From assembly GCA_030141605.1 (NCBI GenBank), contig JAQGDQ010000225.1, forward strand, positions 1 to 64,000: DNA of 64,000 nt, read 5' to 3'. Each line of letters opens with the position of its first letter. Position 1 is the first letter of the stretch. Shown piece after piece: positions 57,901 to 60,374 of the stretch. Made by a program: the position numbers and the translations under genes. The notes under the pieces were generated by a model. The model was not told the origin of the DNA. It saw only the letters and a list, made by a program, of their open reading frames with translations, and made no database searches. This stretch comes from Tubiluchus corallicola. Lineage: Eukaryota; Priapulida; Priapulimorpha; Priapulimorphida; Tubiluchidae.

Positions 57901-58881
57901 GCCTGGATTCAACCAGGGTTTGTTTGCTGATTTAGAGACTGCTGATTCAAATCTAGCTTTAATCCGAACTTTTATACTTAATTCCCTGACTAAAGTCCAG
58001 ATAATTTGGTCCCAATTTTTTAACATTCTTTCAATGAAATTAAGATTCAAAATTGTGATGTGCTTCAGTTCAGCAGGATTTCCCAAAAAAATTATTTTTA
58101 AGAATCATCTTTTCTGCTTTAATTCTTACCATTTTCTTTTCTATTGTTAGGCAAGCCACTTATTGAGACAGCATTGCTAGAGATGACATTTGCAGAGGAT
58201 TGTGTTACGACTGTTGGTAACATCAGTATGATAGGAGCCGAGATCAAGCAAGAAGACTTTCCTGACGCTGTGAAGTTCCAGATTGAGCAAGATCACCATG
58301 ACAATTTGTCTAGCATCAGCAAATCGTTAGGAATGCTAGAGACAACAATTAACTTCCTCGTGTGCATCAAGGCTGAACCTGAACTGAATCTATTTCAGTT
58401 TGTGACTAAGGCGCTACGCATGGAGTGGACAGTGTCCGGTCAGAAAGCCCAAAGCTTTGTTAGACTGAAGCATGTGCGTGCTTTGTGGGTGCTACTGTCA
58501 TTTTTGCGAGCAAAGCTCATAACACTGAATTCTGCCAAAGATGTTTTTGAAGGCATTACACCCGACGGAAAGTATAGAGAAAAAGTAAAAGATGCAAAAT
58601 CACTTCGTAGGTCATTCACGTACGTTAATATGCCATTGTTTGCAGAGATTTTGTATGAAACCATGGTGTTTAACATTTTTAAACCAAGAGACGAGGAAGA
58701 CGATAATAGTATGCATCCACTCGGTTACACCGTACATGAATTCATGGAAATTCGAGAAAAGACACCTATCCCTGCACTAATCAATCCCAGACAATTTCCA
58801 GAAGATTTGAAAGTTAATCAGTGCATATGCGTATTTAGGCATGTCCTAAAAAAGGCATATGCAGATCACACAATACATTAA
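3847..58881 (+). CDS. RNF213: RNF213 (mysterin) ortholog, giant AAA+ ATPase / E3 ubiquitin ligase, whole gene span (50 exons proposed)
   Basis: This span covers start codon to stop codon, introns included. RNF213 is a cytosolic E3 ligase built on a dynein-like AAA core; in vertebrates it acts on lipid droplets and ubiquitylates intracellular pathogens, including bacterial LPS. Seen here: an N-terminal zinc ribbon (residues 5-30), a CBM20-like segment (about 696-809), a P-loop at 2409-2413 (AAA2), Walker A/B at 2819-2826/2888-2889 (AAA3) and 3179-3186/3254-3255 (AAA4), a C3HC4 RING at 4335-4373 and an RZ finger at 4807-4830. The exons sum to 16,545 nt, about 5,514 residues against about 5,200 in human. 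Phases agree at all 49 junctions; 48 introns are GT-AG and one is GC-AG. An in-frame TAA two codons before the ATG supports the start. Less certain points are the ends of exons 3, 6 and 28, exon 12, and the region after exon 18. The identity is secure; individual boundaries were set by eye. Confidence 0.93.
5095..5870 (-). mobile_element. Decayed non-LTR retrotransposon (LINE) reverse-transcriptase fragment
   Basis: Read on the minus strand, this encodes the end of a LINE reverse transcriptase: LIDQQYADN (the catalytic YADD box, here with Asn), LQANQSKTEEY, CKYMGTFLSTEDDI, LHRSLLRKVLKI, LRWLGHLLRLQSE, RPGKPKTTW and DRSGWNTL. Several in-frame stops show it is dead. It lies antisense in RNF213 intron 1. 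The clade cannot be settled by eye. Confidence 0.75.
6178..6877 (+). CDS. RNF213: RNF213 exon 2: disordered N-terminal arm
   Basis: Residues 46-279. The acceptor CATATAG precedes 6178 and enters in phase 1, completing a Gly codon; the donor GTTAGT at 6878 leaves phase 2. The product is acidic, rich in Ser, Thr, Asn and Asp, with no recognised fold, as expected for the poorly conserved N-terminal arm. The open frame runs upstream into the intron, so the exon start rests on the splice phase. Nothing recognisable was seen in intron 2 (6878-7422). Confidence 0.75.
7423..7493 (+). CDS. RNF213: RNF213 exon 3: N-terminal arm
   Basis: Residues 279-303. The acceptor TTTTTTGCAG is strong and enters in phase 2. 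Two donors are possible, GTTCTC at 7494 and GTTGGT at 7503; both leave phase 1, and the second adds three residues. Intron 3 (to 9799) carries a 640-bp MITE-like copy at 8671-9310. A further small exon in this 2.3-kb intron cannot be excluded. Confidence 0.6.
8671..9310 (+). mobile_element. Family-A MITE-like element, copy 1
   Basis: A ~640-bp non-coding element in intron 3. It has imperfect ends of the TGTGTGCTTGCA / TGCAAGCACACA type and shares internal blocks (GAGATAATT...ACATTGAAGTTGAG; TTGTTTTTTGTCG; CACGAGCTACTATCAGAG-type) with four other intronic copies. Confidence 0.7.
9800..10947 (+). CDS. RNF213: RNF213 exon 4: helical segment then Ser/Gln/Asn-rich arm
   Basis: Residues 303-685. 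The first 80 or so residues look helical and ordered (a stretch with GLDLWYYHTFMADVY). The rest is low-complexity Ser/Gln/Asn/His/Lys sequence, likely disordered. The acceptor TAATTCTAG enters in phase 1 and the donor GTAAAT at 10948 leaves phase 0. No known domain was recognised. Confidence 0.8.
11165..11196 (+). CDS. RNF213: RNF213 exon 5: 32-nt microexon
   Basis: Residues 686-696 (VQQQSFIHNTR). The acceptor CCTTTAG and the full-consensus donor GTAAGT bracket a 32-nt exon that enters phase 0 and leaves phase 2, matching both neighbours. Intron 5 (11197-12548) contains scattered open frames on both strands, but none resembles a known protein. Confidence 0.6.
12549..12698 (+). CDS. RNF213: RNF213 exon 6: first half of CBM20-like domain
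   Basis: Residues 696-746. It encodes VIEVTFHAVLSPDFGL and a following Trp-containing strand, the start of the carbohydrate-binding (CBM20-like) module known in vertebrate RNF213. The acceptor TTCTGTCTACAG (start 12549) is preferred. A second acceptor, CATCGTAG (start 12525), is in the same phase and would add eight residues. The donor GTAATG leaves phase 2. Intron 6 (12699-14596) holds a possible hAT-like element. Confidence 0.75.
13764..14258. mobile_element. Possible hAT-like non-autonomous element
   Basis: The left end CAGTGGCGGCTCG faces a right end CACCACCGCTAATG, roughly inverted. CAGTGGCGG ends are common among hAT-type elements. No target duplication was found, so this is tentative. 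It lies in intron 6. Confidence 0.3.
14597..14784 (+). CDS. RNF213: RNF213 exon 7: second half of CBM20-like domain
   Basis: Residues 746-809. It has the typical closing strands of the fold, with IIQYKYAKV matching the 'YKYV' strand of CBM20 domains, then NRGFEIP, which resembles the corresponding RNF213 segment. The acceptor TTCTTGCAG enters phase 2; the donor GTATGA leaves phase 1. Intron 7 (14785-16816) holds only degraded repeat ends with a 'CATTATAAC' motif near 14893 and 15551. Confidence 0.8.
16817..17103 (+). CDS. RNF213: RNF213 exon 8: post-CBM segment
   Basis: Residues 809-904. It encodes DRLDQYDGIILPP followed by a Lys-rich helix. The acceptor TTTTAG enters phase 1. The best donor is GTACCA at 17104 (phase 0), a weak match chosen because it fits the next exon; the frame stops 12 nt later. 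Intron 8 (17104-18265) holds an element apparently nested inside an older one. Confidence 0.7.
17142..17283. repeat. Dispersed repeat B, copy 1
   Basis: Begins ACACTCGTATCTCGGTTTGCC and resembles 23106-23246. The motif is typical of terminal parts of pogo/Tigger-like DNA transposons. Its likely other half follows after the family-A copy, at 17970-18060. Confidence 0.5.
17302..17954 (-). mobile_element. Family-A MITE-like element, copy 2 (reverse)
   Basis: In intron 8, reversed relative to copy 1, with clean ends TGTGTGCTTGCA and TGCAAGCACACA. It sits between the two halves of another repeat (17142-17283 and 17970-18060), suggesting a nested insertion. Confidence 0.72.
18266..18406 (+). CDS. 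RNF213: RNF213 exon 9: start of stalk
   Basis: Residues 905-951, a helical segment enriched in hydrophobic and aromatic residues (ASFLIVVYFAEVF). The acceptor ATTATAG is in phase 0; the donor GTATGT at 18407 is in phase 0. Confidence 0.75.
18597..18706 (+). CDS. RNF213: RNF213 exon 10
   Basis: Residues 952-988, beginning REEVLKIFTGLKLSPEY. The acceptor CAACTTTCAG is in phase 0; the donor GTATGG leaves phase 2 within a Trp codon. Intron 10 (18707-19742) is AT-rich, with only a fragment of the repeat seen elsewhere around 19550-19690. Confidence 0.75.
19743..19997 (+). CDS. RNF213: RNF213 exon 11: conserved stalk helix pair
   Basis: Residues 988-1073. It contains FTMAWVYALPLLHFMLGDS, closely resembling the 'W..ALPLLHFL' signature of the RNF213 stalk. 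The acceptor at TTTTGAAG is weak but restores the split Trp codon. The donor GTAATT leaves phase 2. Confidence 0.8.
20435..20473 (+). CDS. RNF213: RNF213 exon 12 (tentative 39-nt exon)
   Basis: Residues 1073-1086. The acceptor TTTTTCATAG is good but the donor GTTTGC is weak. The exon is symmetrical (phase 2 in, phase 2 out), so skipping it keeps the frame. Its product, FLCSAIFVAWTS, is not clearly conserved. It could be a cassette exon or not an exon at all. Intron 12 (20474-21626) holds a MITE. Confidence 0.35.
20957..21579. mobile_element. MITE with ~21-bp inverted ends (pogo/Tc1-like)
   Basis: The left end TAGACTATGTATAACTTGAA and the inverse of the right end (TAAACTACGTAAAACTTGAC) agree at about 17 of 21 positions. 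Subterminal GAGTTAYAC motifs repeat inside. It lies in intron 12 and has no coding sequence. Confidence 0.5.
21627..21825 (+). CDS. RNF213: RNF213 exon 13: stalk
   Basis: Residues 1086-1152, amphipathic helices including FLLKKLNAIQDMFEVDY. The acceptor TTTTTTTACAG enters phase 2 and the full donor GTAAGT leaves phase 0. No exon was recognised in intron 13 (21826-22702); an open stretch near 22160-22300 fails the splice-phase test. Confidence 0.8.
22703..22776 (+). CDS. RNF213: RNF213 exon 14: stalk
   Basis: Residues 1153-1177, a basic helix (MKHVLGRWIKLRAKAK). The acceptor CTGTTTTCAG is in phase 0; the donor GTACTA leaves phase 2. Intron 14 (22777-23759) holds a dispersed repeat at 23106-23385. 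Confidence 0.75.
23106..23385. repeat. Dispersed repeat B/C, uninterrupted copy
   Basis: ACACTCATATCTTGGTATGCC at the left and TTTGAGTCAATTGGCTGACCG then TTTTTGAGACAATG at the right. It matches the two pieces at 17142-17283 and 17970-18060 in order, without the intervening insertion. Related pieces occur at about 19550-19690 and 22470-22585. Confidence 0.5.
23760..24036 (+). CDS. RNF213: RNF213 exon 15: stalk
   Basis: Residues 1177-1269, all-helical, including the stretch MAELETVVSQWLKQRLYL. The acceptor TTTGTACAG enters phase 2; the donor GTTGGC is weak, phase 0. Intron 15 (24037-25001) has nothing recognisable. Confidence 0.8.
25002..25100 (+). CDS. RNF213: RNF213 exon 16: stalk
   Basis: Residues 1270-1302, beginning LWDHLFCLDFGSRAMNASW. 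The acceptor TTATTTTGCAG and donor GTAAAT are both phase 0. Intron 16 (25101-26273) holds a possible hAT-like element. Confidence 0.75.
25356..26119. mobile_element. Possible hAT-like element
   Basis: The left end TAGAGGTGCGCCGAATG and the inverse of the right end CAGGGATGCATGGAATG share 11 of 17 positions. CAGGGATGCACCGAA-type ends are typical of hAT MITEs. No target duplication was identified. It lies in intron 16. Confidence 0.35.
26274..26390 (+). CDS. RNF213: RNF213 exon 17: stalk
   Basis: Residues 1303-1341, beginning MHYDEKIYLFGAEQWETRH. The acceptor CACTTTTTTAG and donor GTAGAC are both phase 0. Intron 17 (26391-27164) includes a short 29-bp tandem duplication at about 26859-26915. 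Confidence 0.75.
27165..27345 (+). CDS. RNF213: RNF213 exon 18: stalk
   Basis: Residues 1342-1402, including QKKVDENNHLAEKFYERL and a Trp-rich end. The acceptor CTTTTTTCAG is in phase 0; a perfect donor, GTAAGT, leaves phase 1. An unexplained 67-codon open frame begins only 23 nt downstream, so the true 3' boundary may differ. Confidence 0.75.
28262..28582 (+). CDS. RNF213: RNF213 exon 19: stalk
   Basis: Residues 1402-1509, helical, with LRKNILKLCKLLYGKTQG and a Lys-rich helix. The acceptor TGATTTTTCAG enters phase 1; the donor GTACTA leaves phase 1. Intron 19 (28583-29142) is AT-rich with nothing recognised. Confidence 0.8.
29143..29296 (+). CDS. RNF213: RNF213 exon 20: stalk
   Basis: Residues 1509-1560, ending KPPVICYFDHVLPECV, which resembles the corresponding vertebrate RNF213 segment. 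The acceptor CTTTTCAG enters phase 1; the donor GTAAGT leaves phase 2. Intron 20 (29297-30993) holds a MITE-like copy at 30058-30701. Confidence 0.8.
30058..30701 (+). mobile_element. Family-A MITE-like element, copy 3
   Basis: In intron 20, same orientation as copy 1. The ends are more eroded, but the internal blocks TGAGAAAATTG, TGTTTTCTGTC and CCACGAGCTACTATCAGA are shared. Confidence 0.65.
30994..31146 (+). CDS. RNF213: RNF213 exon 21: stalk
   Basis: Residues 1560-1611, containing SRTLFTREWNRAVDAF, similar to the 'LF...W' stretch of vertebrate RNF213. The acceptor CTTTTTTTGCAG enters phase 2; the donor GTAAGA leaves phase 2. Confidence 0.85.
31479..31764 (+). CDS. RNF213: RNF213 exon 22: stalk, conserved helical repeat
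   Basis: Residues 1611-1706. It contains LVDGSISFSEVDEIL and WVDARIKQIKQYRSL, both typical of the RNF213 stalk. The acceptor ATTTTAG enters phase 2; the donor GTAAGT is phase 0. Confidence 0.88.
32109..32262 (+). CDS. RNF213: RNF213 exon 23: stalk
   Basis: Residues 1707-1758, ending APLISWLKENISG. The acceptor ATTTTTAG is phase 0; the donor GTCAGT leaves phase 1. Confidence 0.82.
32466..32683 (+). CDS. RNF213: RNF213 exon 24: highly conserved stalk block
   Basis: Residues 1758-1830. LRELKVLVDLASITAG and the later GFAPLIYQLQ are among the clearest matches to vertebrate RNF213 outside the AAA and E3 parts. The acceptor ATATTTCAG enters phase 1; the donor GTAACG is phase 0. Intron 24 (32684-33557) is mostly filled by a MITE-like copy (32764-33413). 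Confidence 0.9.
32764..33413 (+). mobile_element. Family-A MITE-like element, copy 4
   Basis: Fills most of intron 24, same orientation as copy 1. It begins TGTGTGCTTGCATG and ends GCCAGCACACA. Internal blocks are the best preserved of the plus-oriented copies. Confidence 0.7.
33558..33710 (+). CDS. RNF213: RNF213 exon 25: highly conserved stalk block
   Basis: Residues 1831-1881. It contains LEWLTRVKESHGSVEKSSL, nearly identical to the vertebrate signature, and GVYEIG. Phase 0 on both sides, with donor GTAACC. Intron 25 (33711-34473) holds weak repeat-like ends (CAGAGGCGTAGC near 33802), with no clear partner end. Confidence 0.92.
34474..34632 (+). CDS. RNF213: RNF213 exon 26
   Basis: Residues 1882-1934, beginning SLDSVLRLRIV and continuing with LRSKLVLVAGMAEKG. 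The acceptor TTTTTCTTCTAG and donor GTATGT are phase 0. Confidence 0.88.
35073..35536 (+). CDS. RNF213: RNF213 exon 27: end of stalk
   Basis: Residues 1935-2089. VLDGSIRLASAYIKLCMSGN and FHDWNIKIYCSD match the conserved RNF213 segment before the AAA core. The acceptor TGTTACAG is phase 0; the donor GTAAGA leaves phase 2. Nothing was seen in intron 27 (35537-36123). Confidence 0.9.
36124..36257 (+). CDS. RNF213: RNF213 exon 28: UBA-like segment (first part)
   Basis: Residues 2089-2134. It encodes FIEKLQQAGFSEIVARAAL, which looks like helices 1 and 2 of a UBA-type domain. The acceptor TTCTTTTTCTTCAAG (start 36124) is preferred; CGGAG (start 36106) is in the same phase and would add six residues. 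The donor GTACCA leaves phase 1. Confidence 0.75.
36364..36651 (+). CDS. RNF213: RNF213 exon 29: UBA-like segment end and AAA lead-in
   Basis: Residues 2134-2230. ITWCLENGD completes the UBA-like third helix; ARLQILWQDYLQH and FLSLKHLGCVLDNLA follow and lead into the AAA core. The acceptor CACTGTTAG enters phase 1; the donor GTGAGG leaves phase 1. Nothing recognisable in intron 29 (36652-37817). Confidence 0.8.
37818..37892 (+). CDS. RNF213: RNF213 exon 30: AAA core entry
   Basis: Residues 2230-2255. YLKIGQPNLFVCP matches the conserved 'RKGQPNLIVCP' stretch of vertebrate RNF213. The acceptor CTCTTTTAG and donor GTATGT are both phase 1. Confidence 0.85.
38138..38244 (+). CDS. RNF213: RNF213 exon 31
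   Basis: Residues 2255-2290, with LPDTDEVLLCTPDTSLEE, matching the 'EEVLLCT..TS.EE' signature of the first, degenerate AAA unit. The acceptor GCTTTATAG enters phase 1; the donor GTAATT is phase 0. Intron 31 (38245-38895) has nothing recognisable. Confidence 0.87.
38896..39031 (+). CDS. RNF213: RNF213 exon 32
   Basis: Residues 2291-2336. It encodes LLLWRAIGDKTGRIYSLVG and VAYDVSERALESL, aligned with the vertebrate AAA1 region. The acceptor TTTTTTTCAAG is phase 0; the donor GTAAGC leaves phase 1. Intron 32 (39032-39899) contains a hAT-like MITE. Confidence 0.85.
39120..39758. mobile_element. hAT-like MITE with 8-bp target duplication
   Basis: The ends CAGAGCCGGATGCTAGG and, inverted, CAGGGCCAGTTTTAAGG agree well. 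The flanks are TTCATATT (39112-39119) and TTCATATG (39759-39766), a 7-of-8 match, as expected for hAT insertion. It lies in intron 32 and has no transposase. Confidence 0.6.
39900..40083 (+). CDS. RNF213: RNF213 exon 33
   Basis: Residues 2336-2397, beginning YRLVIFCNSERENMSRLAA, which matches the family's 'YRLV..C' strand. The acceptor TTATTTCAG enters phase 1; the donor GTGAAT leaves phase 2. Intron 33 (40084-40650) has nothing recognisable. Confidence 0.85.
40651..40777 (+). CDS. RNF213: RNF213 exon 34: AAA2 P-loop
   Basis: Residues 2397-2439. It carries SARSGMGKTLYIKRL, the nucleotide-binding loop of the AAA2 unit; Lys2412 is the P-loop lysine. The acceptor TTCATTACAG enters phase 2; the donor GTAAGA is phase 0. 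Confidence 0.88.
41060..41164 (+). CDS. RNF213: RNF213 exon 35: AAA2
   Basis: Residues 2440-2474, ending IFHFDLTTQ at the position of vertebrate 'LFHLDVTSS'; the Walker B glutamate is absent here as it is there. The acceptor TTTTTTATGAAG is weak but gives phase 0 and the right alignment. The donor GTAAGC is phase 0. Intron 35 holds a large minisatellite. Confidence 0.8.
41318..42031. repeat. 27-bp minisatellite, about 26 units
   Basis: Units of the form TTGGTTATAAAGCAGTAATTTGTGACA in intron 35, with variants (TCACATC, ATATATGACA, GTGGCA). A block of variants recurs 220 bp apart (41631 and 41851), showing higher-order duplication. The open frame on the minus strand here is an artefact of the repeat. 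Confidence 0.92.
42509..42640 (+). CDS. RNF213: RNF213 exon 36: AAA2
   Basis: Residues 2475-2518. VLFNLLILGSL and AHLYIIE match the vertebrate 'FLFKLLIL..HLYIVE' segment. The acceptor TTAATAG and donor GTAGTT are phase 0. Intron 36 (42641-43888) contains nothing recognisable. Confidence 0.87.
43889..43973 (+). CDS. RNF213: RNF213 exon 37
   Basis: Residues 2519-2547, GALRFLPLMKCLTPNKVYEA and onward, in the place of the vertebrate 'FLDIFPKVTC' segment. The acceptor TTCTATTTTAG is phase 0; the donor GTAAGT leaves phase 1. Intron 37 (43974-45086) has nothing recognisable. Confidence 0.85.
45087..48282 (+). CDS. RNF213: RNF213 exon 38 (3.2 kb): AAA3, AAA4 and following AAA unit
   Basis: Residues 2547-3612 in one uninterrupted exon. 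It encodes the two active ATPase units: AAA3 (GETGCGKT, then FLFFDEANTT and NPYRKH) and AAA4 (GKPGSSKS, then VILDEVGLAEDSPKMPLKTL and ISNWALDPAKTNRG). NLYESLYDALNQYYVYFGG and PIPLINRLEKH follow, in the degenerate fifth unit. Similarity to vertebrate RNF213 is very high and continuous. The acceptor TATTCAG enters phase 1; the donor GTAAGA at 48283 leaves phase 2. The very large exon parallels the single large AAA exon of the human gene. Confidence 0.97.
45902..45925 (+). other. RNF213: AAA3 Walker A (GETGCGKT)
   Basis: Residues 2819-2826. The P-loop is intact with Lys2825 and Thr2826. The paired Walker B, FLFFDE, lies at 46097-46114 (Asp2888, Glu2889). Both match the active AAA3 unit of vertebrate RNF213. 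Confidence 0.95.
46982..47005 (+). other. RNF213: AAA4 Walker A (GKPGSSKS)
   Basis: Residues 3179-3186 with Lys3185. The Walker B VILDE is at 47198-47212 (Asp3254, Glu3255). This unusual GSSKS loop is characteristic of RNF213 AAA4. Confidence 0.95.
48492..48609 (+). CDS. RNF213: RNF213 exon 39
   Basis: Residues 3612-3651. EDVFIGITSDTVAAIVLQE aligns with the vertebrate 'DVFIGYHSD....VVLQ' segment. The acceptor CCTATTTTAG enters phase 2; the donor GTATGT is phase 0. Confidence 0.9.
48796..48993 (+). CDS. RNF213: RNF213 exon 40
   Basis: Residues 3652-3717. RLLQMVTPDAMMRL and EYFSQQHHDSL match the vertebrate 'LLNCATPDAVVRL' and 'EYFHRQRHNSF'. The acceptor TTGTTGTAG and donor GTCTCT are phase 0. 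Confidence 0.9.
49080..49216 (+). CDS. RNF213: RNF213 exon 41
   Basis: Residues 3718-3763. It begins VTTFAKLLSHGD, matching vertebrate 'ITTFSRLLTSHD', and includes LLTLQTFGTEQQF. The acceptor TTTTTATAG is phase 0; the donor GTATGT leaves phase 2. Confidence 0.88.
49545..49758 (+). CDS. RNF213: RNF213 exon 42
   Basis: Residues 3763-3834. It encodes KLLIVQSDCT, ASLLACAKHCI-like helices and ITHICHMVFVVQVSHLG, matching the vertebrate 'ILIFQTDF' and 'FVYFITKLSR' strands of the degenerate sixth AAA unit. The acceptor AATTTTGCAG enters phase 2; the donor GTAAAG is phase 0. Intron 42 (49759-50366) has a short CA/ACAC-rich patch near 50010-50070. Confidence 0.87.
50367..50942 (+). CDS. RNF213: RNF213 exon 43: end of AAA core and hinge
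   Basis: Residues 3835-4026. GNWKCVHVDVLRH matches vertebrate 'GLWQSVHIDDLR'. A helical linker follows, with LARQWLTREAAKFENIIDCG and ATPase-proximal hinge sequence. The acceptor TTTTTCATAG is phase 0 and the donor GTAAGC is phase 0. Confidence 0.9.
51102..51249 (+). CDS. RNF213: RNF213 exon 44: hinge
   Basis: Residues 4027-4076. LPFSWLLYEQLKAIC aligns with vertebrate 'VPFSWKIKDYLEELW'. The acceptor TATTTTTAG is phase 0; the donor GTAAGT leaves phase 1. Confidence 0.87.
51427..51596 (+). CDS. RNF213: RNF213 exon 45: hinge, GC donor
   Basis: Residues 4076-4132. It includes FINGYLQDFARIVHDSSDENELK, matching vertebrate 'CYLKDFILLTM...EEELK'. The acceptor AAATTTTCAG enters phase 1. The only phase-compatible donor is GCAAGT at 51597, so this is a GC-AG intron. 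Intron 45 holds a 146-bp tandem duplication. Confidence 0.85.
51656..51946. repeat. 146-bp tandem duplication in intron 45
   Basis: Two copies start at 51656 and 51802 with CACCTTATGTATCATGTTGA and run nearly identically, ending in TTTAAGACCACAATTA. Confidence 0.9.
51972..54883 (+). CDS. RNF213: RNF213 exon 46 (2.9 kb): E3 module with RING and RZ finger
   Basis: Residues 4133-5103 in one exon. After a helical lead-in come the C3HC4 RING (4335-4373), a long E3-shell helical region with FFMDIVSRLCFSD (vertebrate 'FFVDLVSTICF') and TPVIRSFLLQQLL, then the RZ finger (4807-4830) followed by IIGG, and TGHILGQPSMR (vertebrate 'TGHVLGNPQRR'). The acceptor TTCTTACAG is phase 0; the donor GTTTGT at 54884 leaves phase 2. 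All metal ligands and the His/Cys pair linked to transfer are present, so ligase activity is expected. Confidence 0.96.
52578..52694 (+). other. RNF213: C3HC4 RING finger
   Basis: Residues 4335-4373. The ligand spacing is C-x2-C-x11-C-x1-H-x2-C-x2-C-x11-C-x2-C, a complete C3HC4 RING in the position known for RNF213. In this family the RING is not the main catalytic element. Confidence 0.95.
53994..54065 (+). other. RNF213: RZ-type zinc finger
   Basis: Residues 4807-4830 with the pattern C-x3-H-x6-C-x8-C-x2-C. His4811 and Cys4818 keep the seven-residue spacing of the His/Cys pair required for ubiquitin transfer in mammalian RNF213. Confidence 0.93.
55023..55162 (+). CDS. RNF213: RNF213 exon 47
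   Basis: Residues 5103-5150. It encodes SYAEAHSRSIRSFLTSLP, parallel to vertebrate 'VEYSSIRGFLSKH'. The acceptor ACTCTTGCAG enters phase 2; the donor GTAAGT leaves phase 1. Confidence 0.88.
55391..55565 (+). CDS. RNF213: RNF213 exon 48
   Basis: Residues 5150-5208. LAVLLPTSKGLGVCSQMMIKWL matches vertebrate 'ILLPRRRGLGLCATALVSYL'. The acceptor TTGTTTGCAG enters phase 1; the donor GTGGGT leaves phase 2. Intron 48 (55566-56815) has no recognisable element. Confidence 0.9.
56816..57006 (+). CDS. RNF213: RNF213 exon 49
   Basis: Residues 5208-5272. VHILPIVLANCNYSLKIGKG and YNYAAIEKMLVDRFVKG match vertebrate 'LTPLILSNCQYQVEEG' and 'FDLEKIQRQIVSRFLQG'. The acceptor TTTTTAG enters phase 2; the donor GTATTT leaves phase 1. 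Intron 49 (57007-58150) holds a MITE-like copy. Confidence 0.9.
57143..57808 (-). mobile_element. Family-A MITE-like element, copy 5 (reverse)
   Basis: In intron 49, reverse orientation, with clean inverted ends TGTGTGCTTGCA and TGCAAGCACACA. A possible 6-bp flank duplication TTTATA is seen on both sides. Confidence 0.72.
58151..58881 (+). CDS. RNF213: RNF213 exon 50: C-terminal domain and stop
   Basis: Residues 5272-5514 and the TAA stop (58879-58881). It starts GKPLIE (vertebrate 'GKPRL') and includes SLGMLETTINFLVC, VRALWVLLSFLRAK and NPRQFPEDL, matching the conserved C-terminal helical domain of RNF213. The acceptor CTATTGTTAG enters phase 1. Confidence 0.93.
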
Positions 58882-59183
58882 CTATAGGTCAAATTGTGCA
58901 ATTCAATGAGTGCTTGTAGTTATGCCATTTAGTTTTGTGTACTTATTATATCTTGTATTTTATTCTAGTCGGATTTGTCACTATTTCGTTTCAAAATTGC
59001 TTTTTGAATAATTGAAGTGTTGTGTGTAGCCTAATTTTAATGGCACTATCAAAATATGTGTGAAGACTCCATATTTGTAAAGACGTATGGAGTTCTTGAA
59101 ATATAGAAGTTGGTTCCAAATCGCTTTGAGCTTGCATACAGGCAAGATATGGGATCTTCCAGAGTTCATAGTTTTTTAATACA

Positions 59184-59537
59184 AGTAATACATTTATGGA
59201 AAATCATTAATTTGAAGTGATAATTTGCATAACTAGAGAAATTTTTTTTTGTAGTACTCTCATATAAGTTTGTTATTGTAAGAAAGGTATATTTGATTGT
59301 TTGTTCTTTTATTTCATGTTCATACGGTTATGCAGCATATTAATGTAGCACAAGTAGTTAAGTAATACATTTATGGAAAATCAGTATTAATTTGAAGTGA
59401 TAATTTGCATAACTAGAGAAAAAAATTTTGTAGTACTCTCATATAAGTTTGTTATTGTAAGAAAGGTATATTTGGTTGTTTGTTCTTTTATTTCATTTTC
59501 ATACAGTTATGCAGCATATTATTGTAGCACAAGTAGT
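59184..59537. repeat. 177-bp tandem duplication in the 3' flank
   Basis: Two copies start at 59184 and 59361 (AGTAATACATTTATGGAAAA) and end in AGCACAAGTAGTTAAGT, with few differences. If the poly(A) site near 60369 is right, the duplication lies in the 3' UTR. Confidence 0.9.
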
Positions 59538-60368
59538 TAAGTTGTTTGTTTGCTCATATGTTCATTTTGTATGCACAATTTGTAGCACCTGTGATTTTGT
59601 GTTTGCAATTTCCTAGAATTTATTTTTTGGGGCCTCATTTCTTTATTCACCTTTACTGTAGAAAGCAGGAGGCTTTTCTGGCTCATAACTAGAAAGCTTC
59701 TATTCTATAAGCTTGATAAAAATAGATTGTATTTTTATCGTGGTTCACATTTATCTAATAAGCTGCTGTAATTGTAGCAAAATAATAGTATAACTGCAGT
59801 CTCCCCAGGAAGTTATAATACACTAATTTTGGCAAATTAAAATGATTGTTTAAACAAGGATTCTTTGTGTTAGCAGAAAGTCAGTATTTTTATGTGCATA
59901 TCTTCTTGAATTGTGATTGTTTTATTGTTGTTCACTTAATTGCCAATAATCAGCAACTAGAATGATGACGAGTTTTCATGCTCACAAAATTGTCTTTCAT
60001 TTTTTTAGTTCTCAAATTTTTTTGCTCGTTCCGATTTCAAACATTTTCTTGCACACTGTTAATTTATAGTTATTTGATATATACCTGTTTGTATGTCACT
60101 GTTTAGTAATGGTAGTTTAATGCTTCAGTGATCTTTGCTGCATTCACGCTAGATATGTTATGAGCATCATAACTTCACACTGTAAGAAGTGAATGTATTT
60201 GTTCTTTGATACCCTTCTATGTTAATTTTCTTAGCACAAATCTGTTGTACTCTGTGATTTTTGCGTTTATAATTGCCCGGGGATTTAGTGTCGGCAGGCT
60301 TTTCTATAATCGCAGTTCATCGTAGAATCTAAGAATGCGTTCTGAAGTTTAATTATTAGTATTATACC

Positions 60369-60374
60369 AATAAA
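60369..60374 (+). terminator. Possible poly(A) signal AATAAA for RNF213
   Basis: This is the first canonical AATAAA I found on the plus strand after the stop codon; it would give a 3' UTR of about 1.5 kb. A weaker ATTAAA lies earlier, near 59836. No transcript evidence is available here. Confidence 0.35.
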
